This document shows positions 10,168 through 17,497 of a DNA stretch of 64,000 nucleotides, piece after piece (position 1 is the first letter of the stretch; every line of letters begins with the position of its first letter). The stretch spans positions 32,772 to 96,771 of the forward strand of contig CABRHH010000007.1 in NCBI GenBank assembly GCA_902470695.1, read 5' to 3'. The position numbers and the translations under genes were made by a program. Below the pieces are notes generated by a model. The model had not been told where the DNA came from. It was given only the letters and a program-made list of their open reading frames with translations, and did not search any database. Origin of the DNA: an uncultured Collinsella sp. (GTDB lineage Bacteria > Actinomycetota > Coriobacteriia > Coriobacteriales > Coriobacteriaceae).

Positions 10168-10688
10168 GCGTAGGGGTTTCCCTTCTCCTGGATATAGGCG
10201 CCCGCGGTACGCGCGTAGGTGCGGCGCAGGTTCGCGTGGCAGATGGCACACGACAGCGCGTCAGCCGCGTGATCGGGCTTGGGGTCGTGATCGAGATGGA
10301 GCAGGATGCGGGCCATATAGGTCACCTGTTGCTTGTCGGCAGCCCCCGTACCCACCACCGCCTGCTTGATCTGCATGGGCGTGTACTCCCCCACCTCGAC
10401 CCCGCACAGCGAGCACGCCACCAGGGCGGCTCCGCGCGCATGCGCGGTGGGGATGGCGGAACGCACGTTGGCGCCGAAGTAGATGCTCTCCACGGCAGCT
10501 TCCTGCGGCCGATAGCGCTCCACCACGCCCGTCAGCTCGTCGGCTATGCGGCGTAAGCGGGCAGCCAGGTCACAGGAGGTATCCGTTTGGATGCAGCCGT
10601 AGGCGCGACAGCGGACCTCGCCGACGCGCTCCTCGACGATTCCCCAGCCGGTGTTCGCCAGCCCCGGATCGATCCCCAAGATAACCAT
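10164..10688 (-). CDS. ruvC: Crossover junction endodeoxyribonuclease RuvC
   Basis: A 174-residue RNase H-fold resolvase that cuts Holliday junctions. Acidic catalytic residues are visible: Asp7 in LGIDPGLANTG, Glu68 in AAVESIYFG, and Asp139 and Asp143 in PKPDHAADAL. The start at 10688 (MVILGIDPG) is preceded by a purine-rich GAGAGGGGG site; six further residues upstream are possible but have no ribosome-binding site. It is the first gene of the ruvC-ruvA-ruvB operon and lies just behind a LexA-type box and a TATAGT -10 element. Confidence 0.97.
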   Translation of the reverse strand: MVILGIDPGLANTGWGIVEERVGEVRCRAYGCIQTDTSCDLAARLRRIADELTGVVERYRPQEAAVESIYFGANVRSAIPTAHARGAALVACSLCGVEVGEYTPMQIKQAVVGTGAADKQQVTYMARILLHLDHDPKPDHAADALSCAICHANLRRTYARTAGAYIQEKGNPYA

Positions 10689-10710
10689 ATGCCCCCTCTC
10701 GGCCATAGCT

Positions 10711-10730
10711 CGAACGTCTGTTCTACTATA
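10711..10730 (-). promoter_or_regulatory. LexA-type SOS box overlapping the ruvC promoter
   Basis: The sequence CGAACGTCTGTTC (10711-10723) fits the Gram-positive/actinobacterial LexA core CGAAC-N4-GTTC exactly. Immediately upstream of it, reading toward ruvC, is TATAGT (complement of 10725-10730), a good -10 element. The box would then sit over the transcription start, 23-35 bases before the ruvC ATG. No clear -35 is seen. SOS control of ruv genes is well known; the binding here is inferred from the match. Confidence 0.7.
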
Positions 10731-10760
10731 CCACGAGCGGGGGCACCGGGCGCCCTCATT

Positions 10761-12719
10761 TTAGTTGAGCGAGAAAAACGGGACCGACCCGGGCATCCCC
10801 GGCGCGCCTCCGGAGGAGCCATGCGCCTGCGACATGCGGGCGATGGCCTCGCGCACCTGCGACTCAAGATCCTGCAAGCTCTCCTGCAGGCGCTTTTGAC
10901 CCTCCTCGCTCGCCAGCTCAGCCTGCTGCTCCGAGCTCAGGCCGAACATCGCGCCGAGCATGCCCAGCACCTCGCCGCGCGCCAGCTCGCCGCGCTTGGC
11001 GCCGCGCTGCTCGAGACGCTGGAACTCGGCATCAGCGAAATCGGCGGCATGGAGGGACTTCTCGTCCGACGTGCCCAAATCCGACCACGCCAGCGACTCG
11101 GGCCACGCGCGCTCGGCAAACGAGCGGGCCGACACGATGGGATAGGCCGGCATGCGGCGACGCGCCCGCTCGGCGCGGCGCACGAGCATGAGCAGCAGAC
11201 CGGCGGCCTCGGGGGATACGTCCGCAAGATCGAGGTCGGCGAACGTCACGTTGCGGTCAACGTGCGCCTCGAGCGTGCGATCGACCTCGAAGGGGAGCAG
11301 GTCCCGCAACGTCTGCCGCGCACGCGCCGCCAGCGCCTCATCGCCGTCCAGGCTGCGGGCGGCGCGCTCCAAGATCTCCCTCATCCGCTCGGTCACCGCG
11401 GCGGGCCCCGTTACCGGCGCCGGTAGCACGCCCGACGCGCGCCCGCGCACGCGGGCGAGGAACTCCAGCGCGCTCAGGTACACGTCGCCGAAGGGGGCTA
11501 CGAAGTCGGCGGCGGCACCCGGGGCTCCCGCAAGCGCCGCGTCGGTCTTGGTGAGGGCGCTCAAGGGCAGCGCCTGCTGCGCGCGGGCAACCGCCGCCAC
11601 CAGCAGCTCGTCGGTGGCCTCGCGCCACCAGGCGCGCTCCGCATCGGACGGACGCTCGCCCGCCTGCGCGCAAGGCATCATCTCCTCGAGCTCCACCACC
11701 CGGATCCCCAGGCGGTCTGCAAGCTCGCGGGCGTCTTCGAGCCGATCGCGCGCACGCGCGCGCTGCACCGCGCCCGCGCTGCCGGCATGATCGAGCACCA
11801 CGCCCACCACGTTGCGCGGACCGAGCGCATCGACGGCGAGCACTGCCAGAAGCGAGGTCGGCAGATCGCCGGCAAGCGGCACCGCAACGCGGCTCAGCCC
11901 CACGGCCTCAACGGTATCGCGCAGATGGAGCCGCAGGGCCTCCCACAGCCACGCCTCGCGCGAGAAGGACGGCAGCTCGTGGTCTTCCACCGCCGGCATG
12001 CGCGTGCCGCGCGCAACCTCCTGCACAAGCAGCGACTCCTCGAAGGGAGGCGCGGCGGCCACCACGCGCCCGGTGTCGTCCATCACAAACGAGCCGCCCG
12101 TGTACACCGCCGCATCGAAGGCGCCGACCGGTGCCATGCACGCCAGCCAGACGCTCGCCTGCGCCACCTCGCCGCGAAACGCCCCGCCCGGCACCGCCGC
12201 CACCGCGGTGGTAACGGCGTCGGCAGCATCGAAGCCGTCCACCTGGAAGTAGACCACCACGTCGCAACCGGCGGGCAGCTCGGTGATATCGCGCTCGAAG
12301 TCGAAGGTGACCGCCACGCGCGAGCCGGCGATCTCGAACACCGGCGGCGTCCAGGGCGTGCAGCCGAGCTCGGCGTAATGGCGCGCCACCGTGAGGCGCG
12401 TGGGCACCACCCGGCCGCGCCGCAGCATATAGACCTCGAACAGCTGGGAGCCGTCGATGCCCACGACCGCCGGCACCAGCACGGTGAGCGCGCGCACGGC
12501 AGGGGTCTGCGCCACCACCGCAAGCGCGCTCAGCACATCGTGCTCGAAGGCGGGGTAATCCACCAGCGATCCCGGCAGGACCCCGGTGAGCAGCGGGGCG
12601 GGAAGCGCCAGCAGGTCGGCCCCCGCCTCGAGCGCCAGCGCCGCCTGCTGTTCCAGGCGCGCGCAGATTCCCTCAATGTCTCCCAAACGCATATCGATCT
12701 GGGCAAGCGCGATCTTCAT
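10761..12719 (-). CDS. Degenerate NAD synthetase-like protein (nitrilase-like plus synthetase-like domains, active sites lost)
   Basis: A 652-residue protein with the domain order of glutamine-dependent NAD synthetase. Residues 1 to about 260 are nitrilase-like (MKIALAQIDMRLGDIEG) and about 270-400 are synthetase-like (VDALGPRNVVGV and EDARELADRLGIRVVELE). All recognisable catalytic positions are changed. The nitrilase Glu is Ala41 in LPAPLLTG, the expected Cys near residue 140 is in AVTFDFERD, and the usual lysine block reads PTRLTVARHY. The synthetase pyrophosphate loop SGGxDS is replaced by LAGDLPTS (282-289). A helical, Gln/Glu-rich C-terminal tail of about 100 residues is additional. The start at 12719 has GGGAGG upstream. 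It probably no longer makes NAD; a binding or regulatory role is inferred. Confidence 0.75.
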   Translation of the reverse strand: MKIALAQIDMRLGDIEGICARLEQQAALALEAGADLLALPAPLLTGVLPGSLVDYPAFEHDVLSALAVVAQTPAVRALTVLVPAVVGIDGSQLFEVYMLRRGRVVPTRLTVARHYAELGCTPWTPPVFEIAGSRVAVTFDFERDITELPAGCDVVVYFQVDGFDAADAVTTAVAAVPGGAFRGEVAQASVWLACMAPVGAFDAAVYTGGSFVMDDTGRVVAAAPPFEESLLVQEVARGTRMPAVEDHELPSFSREAWLWEALRLHLRDTVEAVGLSRVAVPLAGDLPTSLLAVLAVDALGPRNVVGVVLDHAGSAGAVQRARARDRLEDARELADRLGIRVVELEEMMPCAQAGERPSDAERAWWREATDELLVAAVARAQQALPLSALTKTDAALAGAPGAAADFVAPFGDVYLSALEFLARVRGRASGVLPAPVTGPAAVTERMREILERAARSLDGDEALAARARQTLRDLLPFEVDRTLEAHVDRNVTFADLDLADVSPEAAGLLLMLVRRAERARRRMPAYPIVSARSFAERAWPESLAWSDLGTSDEKSLHAADFADAEFQRLEQRGAKRGELARGEVLGMLGAMFGLSSEQQAELASEEGQKRLQESLQDLESQVREAIARMSQAHGSSGGAPGMPGSVPFFSLN

Positions 12720-12850
12720 GCGAACCTCCCGACGCACTCCCGTGTCCGATTAAGAGCAACAGGGCCGCCCACCGCAAAGGGCAGGCGACCCCGCAAAGGG
12801 CTGCAAGACCGCCTTGCGGCCCCAGCCCCGCCGACTGCGGCGGATAGACC

Positions 12851-13216
12851 CTAGAACGCAGCCTTCCACAGGCCGTGCAGGTTGCAGTAGGCGTACACAA
12901 TGCCCGACTTGGCACCGCCGGCGAAGAACGTGGTGGGCGTCTGACCGGGCTTCAGGTAGTGGACCTCCAGACGGCCCTCGGCCTCGAGCGCGATCCAGCC
13001 GATGTGGTGCTCGTCGGTCATGGGGTGCGCCACCTCGCCAACCGACACGTTGATGACGTGCCCGTCGCGCTGGAGCTCGACGACCGGCACGTGCTTCTCG
13101 GTTGCCGCGTCGGTGCTGTTGGCCTCCACGACCGCATAGCCGGCCGGAGCCGCCATGTCGGCGTCGACCGCCGCGAGGAACTTGCCCGTCTCCTCAGACT
13201 TGAAAAACGTTGCCAT
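12851..13216 (-). CDS. Superoxide reductase, class III-like (desulfoferrodoxin fold without the N-terminal Cys4 site)
   Basis: A 121-residue superoxide reductase that reduces superoxide to hydrogen peroxide without making oxygen. The Fe(His4)(Cys) site is complete: His42 in EKHVPVVE, His64 in HPMTDEHH, His70 or His71, Cys111 and His114 in CNLHGLW, with the catalytic Glu40-Lys41 pair. The first 35 residues align with the desulforedoxin-like domain of desulfoferrodoxin (ANSTDAATEKHVP corresponds to its domain junction), but every cysteine of that domain is missing. This is the class III pattern described for Treponema. The start at 13216 has AAGGGA. A rubredoxin that could serve as electron donor is encoded at 54827-54964. 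Confidence 0.9.
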   Translation of the reverse strand: MATFFKSEETGKFLAAVDADMAAPAGYAVVEANSTDAATEKHVPVVELQRDGHVINVSVGEVAHPMTDEHHIGWIALEAEGRLEVHYLKPGQTPTTFFAGGAKSGIVYAYCNLHGLWKAAF

Positions 13217-13316
13217 AGCAATCAATCCCTTCAGATATCGCTGCGAGTACAGCTCCCATCAGTATGCCCCAAACACGGCATCCTTAACCCGCCAGCATGC
13301 CGCGCGGACACGCCAC

Positions 13317-16300
13317 CTAGATGACGCTCACGCGCCCCTTGTTGCCCACGATGCCTTTGACCTCGGCAATCAGCGGAATGGACCGGGCGTTGACGCGCGT
13401 GGGTATCTCGGCACGCATCGTCTGGCCATCGGCCTGCTCCACGAACAGCTCAACGCGGTCACCCCCGGGGTTGGTGGTGAGCACCGTGGCCAGGCGCGCC
13501 ATGTTGCCCTGGGAGAACCGCGAACTGGGCACCATGATCTCGAAGACCTTCGGGCGGTTGCTCTCCTCGTTGAGCTCCAGCGGCAAGATCTCCTGCGCGA
13601 TGATCTGGTCGCCACGGTCGCTGCGCTCCAGCTTGCCCTTCACGCGGATGAAGGCGTCCGAGAGCACCGCGCCGGTTTCCGGGTCGGTCTCGCCGTAGAG
13701 GAAGTTCTCGGCCGCCTTGTAGGTCTTGGGAAAGACCACCACCGTGGCCTCGCCCTCCATGTCCTCCAGCTGCACGATGGCCATGGGGTCGCCGTTTTTG
13801 GTCACGCGCTTGCCCACGCTCGACACCATGCCGGCCCACCAGAACGCCTTGCCCTCGGGGATCTCCTGGTTCACCGTGCCGCCGCCGGTGGGATTCATGA
13901 TCTCGAAGCCCGTGTCGATCTGGGACAGCGTGTACTCGCGCGCCTTGCCCAGCGCGTACTCGAACGGGCGCAGCGGGTGGTCGGACACGTAGATGCCCAG
14001 CACGTCGCGCTCAAAGGACAGCTTCATGTGGCGGTCCCACTCCTGGCCGTCGGGCTCGGGCACCGTGACCTCGAAGCCGGAGCCCTCCACGTCGCCGAAC
14101 ACGTCGAACAGCGAGGTCTGGCCGGCGGCTCGGTCCTTCTGGCGCTTGACGGCGGCGTCGATGATGTTCTCGGGGTTCTCCTTGTCCACGAAGTGCATGA
14201 GCTGGCGGCGCGGATAGCCGGTGGCGTCGAAGGCGCCGGCCTTGATGAGGGCCTCGATCACGCGGCGGTTCGCCTGGCTGGAGTCCACGCGGTCCACGAA
14301 ATCGTGCAGGTTCTTGAAGGGGCCGTTCTGCTCGCGCTCGGCGATGATCGCCTGGGTGACGCCCTCGCCCACGCCGCGGATGCCGGCCAGGCCGAAGCGC
14401 ACGCCGTCGGCGGTAGCCGTGAACTCGGTGCCGCTCTCGTTGACGTCGGGCGGCAGCACCGCGATGCCGTCGTGGCGGCAGGCCGAGACGTAGTGCACGA
14501 TCTTCTCGGTCTTGCCCGTGTAGGAGGTCAGCACGGCGGCCATGTACTCGTTGGGGTAATGGGCCTTCAGCCAGGCCGTCTGCATGACCAGGATGGCGTA
14601 GCCGGCGGAGTGCGACTTGTTGAACGCATAGGAGGCGAACTCCAGCACGTCGTCCCAGATCTTCTGGGCAACCGAGCGCTTGTAGCCGTTTTTCTCCGCG
14701 CCGTTCATCCAGTGGTCGTAGATGGTCTCGTCCTCGCCGTCCGACCACTTGAACACCTGGTCGGTCAGCATCTTGATCTTCTTCTTGGCCACGGGCTTGC
14801 GGATGCGCGAGTCACTCTCGCCCTTGGAGAAGCCGCACATCTCAACCGAGATGAGCATAACCTGCTCCTGGTAGACCATGGTGCCGTAGGTCTCGCCCAG
14901 GATACCGTCGAGGCGCGGGTCGTACGAGACGGCCGGCTCCTTGCCGTTCATGCGGTTGATGTAGCTCGCCACCATGCCGGCGCCCAGGGGGCCGGGGCGG
15001 TACAGGGCGATCAGAGCGACCACGTGCTTGTACTCGGTGGGCTTCATGTTCTTGATGGTGGCCGTCATGCCGGCGGACTCCACCTGGAACACGCCCGCGG
15101 TGCGGCCGGAGCTCATGAGCTCGAAGATCTTGGGGTCGTCGAAGGGGATGGCGTCCACGTCGATGTCGATGCCGTGGTTCTTCTTGATGTTGGCCTTGGC
15201 CTTCGAGATGACCGTCAGGGTGCGCAGGCCCAGAAAGTCCATCTTGAGCAGGCCCATGTCGGCCACCGTGTGGCCTTCGTACTGGGTGATCTCCACGCCG
15301 CCTTTGGTGTCGAGCTTGGTGGGCACGTGCTCGTTCACGGCGTCGCGGCAGATCAGGACGGCGCAGGCGTGCACGCCCTCGCCGCGCGTCAGGCCCTCGA
15401 TGGACAGGGCGGTGTCGATGATGCGGCGGGCGTCCTCGTCGCGCTGGTAGGCCTCGACGAAATCGGGGTTGTAGAGGTCCTCCTTGCCGGGCTGCTTCTC
15501 GAGCACCTGGCGAAGCTTGACGCCCGGGTCGGACGAGACCATCTTGGACAGGCGCTGGCCCACGTAGACGGGGTAGTCGAGCACGCGGGCGGCGTCGTTG
15601 ATGGCCTGCTTGGCCTTGATGGTGGAGTAGGTGATGACGTGGGTGACCTTCTCGGGGCCGTAGAGCTGGCGGACGTGTTCCACCACCTCCAGGCGCCGCT
15701 CATCGTCGAAGTCCATATCGATATCGGGCATCTCGGTGCGCTCGGGCGACAGGAACCTCTCGAACATGAGACCGTTGGAGAGCGGGTCGAAGGTGGTGAT
15801 GTCCATGGCGTAGGCGACCAGGGCGCCGGCGGCCGAACCGCGGCCGGGACCGACGCCGATGCCGTTTTGCTTGGCCCAACGCACGTACTCGGCCACGATC
15901 AGGAAGTAGGCGGCAAAGCCCTTGTCGCAGATGACCTTGTACTCGAACTCGAAGCGCTCGCGGATGTCCACACCGGCGATCTTTTTGCCGTCCCAATCTG
16001 GCCCGTAGCGCTTGGCCAGGCCCTCCTCGCATTCGCGGCGGAACTGGCTCTCATGCGTCTCGCCGGGGTCGAGCAGCGGGTAGTTCGGCAGGATGATGCT
16101 GTCCCAGTCGAGCTCGACGTTGCACTTCTCGGAGATCTCCAGGGTGTTGTCGCAGGCCTCGGGGCAGTACGGGAACATCGCCCGCATCTCCTCCTCGGTC
16201 TTCATGTAGAACTCCGAGCCCTCCATGCGGATGCGGTTGGGATCGTCGACCTTGGAGTTCGTGCCGATGCACATGACGACGTCCTGCACCGGCGCGTCCT

Positions 16301-17123
16301 CGCGGGTGAGGTAATGGAAGTCGTTGGTGGCGATGACCTTCACACCCACCTGGCGGGCCAGCTCGATCAGCTGGCGGTCGAGCTGCTCGTCGGTCATGCC
16401 GGAATCGGTGGTGATGCCGTGCTCCTGGATCTCGATGTAGAAGTTGCCGGGCTCGAAGGTGTCCCGGAAGGTCTCGGCCCACTCGAGGGCCTTGTCCGTC
16501 TCCCCACGGTCGATGCACCGGGGGATGATGCCGGAGATGCAGGCGGAGCTGGCGATGAGCCCCTCGCGATGGCGGCGCAGGTTGTCCAACGTCACGCGCG
16601 GTTTGTAGTAGAAGCCCTGCACAGCTGCCTCCGAGACCGTCTGCATGAGGTTGACGTAGCCGCGCTCGTTCTGGGCGAACAGGACCATGTGATAGAGCTC
16701 GGGCTTGCGGTCGCGCGCCAGGGTGTCATCGGGGGTGAAGTACACCTCGCAGCCGAAGATGGGCTTGATGACCAGTGGGGGCTTGAGCTCGTCGATCGAG
16801 CCCTTCTCGTCCCACATGGCCATGTCCTTCATGTGCTGCGCGTAGCCGCGCGGGTCGGCCTCGGGGTCGGGCACCTCCAGCTCATCGCGGCGGCCCTTCT
16901 CCAGAAATGACTTGTCATGGCTCCACACCTTGTACTCGGGGGTGCCGTGGTTCACGGCGTCGCAGGCGAGACCGAGCTCGGGCACGCCGTACATGTAGCC
17001 GTGATCGGTGATAGCGACGGCGGGCATGCCGAGCTCGACCGCGCGATCGACCATGTCCTTGATGCGCGTGGCTCCATCGAGCATGGAGTAGACGGTGTGG
17101 TTGTGCAGGTGAACGAACGCCAT
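13317..17123 (-). CDS. dnaE: DNA polymerase III subunit alpha (DnaE)
   Basis: A 1268-residue replicative polymerase. The N-terminal PHP domain begins at once (MAFVHLHNHTVYSMLDG), which fixes the start at 17123. The polymerase active-site acidic block PDIDMDFDDE lies near residues 465-475, GPGRGSAAGALVAYAMDI just before it, and the helix-hairpin-helix and OB-fold regions (IRGVGEGVTQAII, and GMVSSVGKRVTKNGDPMAIVQLED) follow in normal order. The length is somewhat above the E. coli protein (1160) because of modest insertions. It is the main chromosomal polymerase rather than the error-prone DnaE2, because the PHP and C-terminal parts are full length. It stands alone, 370 bp downstream of addA. 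Confidence 0.96.
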   Translation of the reverse strand: MAFVHLHNHTVYSMLDGATRIKDMVDRAVELGMPAVAITDHGYMYGVPELGLACDAVNHGTPEYKVWSHDKSFLEKGRRDELEVPDPEADPRGYAQHMKDMAMWDEKGSIDELKPPLVIKPIFGCEVYFTPDDTLARDRKPELYHMVLFAQNERGYVNLMQTVSEAAVQGFYYKPRVTLDNLRRHREGLIASSACISGIIPRCIDRGETDKALEWAETFRDTFEPGNFYIEIQEHGITTDSGMTDEQLDRQLIELARQVGVKVIATNDFHYLTREDAPVQDVVMCIGTNSKVDDPNRIRMEGSEFYMKTEEEMRAMFPYCPEACDNTLEISEKCNVELDWDSIILPNYPLLDPGETHESQFRRECEEGLAKRYGPDWDGKKIAGVDIRERFEFEYKVICDKGFAAYFLIVAEYVRWAKQNGIGVGPGRGSAAGALVAYAMDITTFDPLSNGLMFERFLSPERTEMPDIDMDFDDERRLEVVEHVRQLYGPEKVTHVITYSTIKAKQAINDAARVLDYPVYVGQRLSKMVSSDPGVKLRQVLEKQPGKEDLYNPDFVEAYQRDEDARRIIDTALSIEGLTRGEGVHACAVLICRDAVNEHVPTKLDTKGGVEITQYEGHTVADMGLLKMDFLGLRTLTVISKAKANIKKNHGIDIDVDAIPFDDPKIFELMSSGRTAGVFQVESAGMTATIKNMKPTEYKHVVALIALYRPGPLGAGMVASYINRMNGKEPAVSYDPRLDGILGETYGTMVYQEQVMLISVEMCGFSKGESDSRIRKPVAKKKIKMLTDQVFKWSDGEDETIYDHWMNGAEKNGYKRSVAQKIWDDVLEFASYAFNKSHSAGYAILVMQTAWLKAHYPNEYMAAVLTSYTGKTEKIVHYVSACRHDGIAVLPPDVNESGTEFTATADGVRFGLAGIRGVGEGVTQAIIAEREQNGPFKNLHDFVDRVDSSQANRRVIEALIKAGAFDATGYPRRQLMHFVDKENPENIIDAAVKRQKDRAAGQTSLFDVFGDVEGSGFEVTVPEPDGQEWDRHMKLSFERDVLGIYVSDHPLRPFEYALGKAREYTLSQIDTGFEIMNPTGGGTVNQEIPEGKAFWWAGMVSSVGKRVTKNGDPMAIVQLEDMEGEATVVVFPKTYKAAENFLYGETDPETGAVLSDAFIRVKGKLERSDRGDQIIAQEILPLELNEESNRPKVFEIMVPSSRFSQGNMARLATVLTTNPGGDRVELFVEQADGQTMRAEIPTRVNARSIPLIAEVKGIVGNKGRVSVI

Positions 17124-17497
17124 GGATGCCTGTCTCCTATCTGATGTGCTAAGAATCTGCTGGTGAGCGCGGTGTGCAGGCAACGGGCGCCAGAAAGGCG
17201 CCCGGCGACGCGCCACCGCATGCTCGGTTTCGAACGCTATCGATTCTAACCGAGTGCGCGGACACGGTTTGCGTACACGCGTTCGAACGCGGAAGCATCA
17301 CAGCCTGTTCGCTCTTGCCGGCCGCAGCGGACAGCGGGCGCGTGCGGGGCGAGGGCTGCGGGCGCGCGGAGCATCGCGGCAGCATGCCCATCACCCCAGC
17401 GACGCCCGCGCAGACGGCCTCCTGCGTGGTGCGGGCGCCCCTGCCCCTGCGGTCCATCATCGCCGGCGGGCGGGGCGGGCACGCGGCGGGATGCGCC
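17124..17497. other. 374-bp intergenic region between addA and dnaE
   Basis: No gene is visible. It contains a 14-base perfect palindrome CGCGTTCGAACGCG (17278-17291). Overlapping it, reading toward dnaE, is a near-match to a LexA box (complement of 17272-17285, CGAACGCGTGTACG, one mismatch to CGAAC-N4-GTTCG). The dnaE promoter must lie here, but no convincing -35/-10 pair was recognised. Confidence 0.4.

Noticed and set aside
13155..16910. A 1251-codon open frame on the + strand opposite dnaE
   Set aside because: It is a consequence of high GC and codon bias on the antisense strand of dnaE. The translation is His/Val/Leu/Gly-biased with no domain, and there is no ribosome-binding site. The same applies to the long antisense frames opposite addA, addB, fhs and copA.
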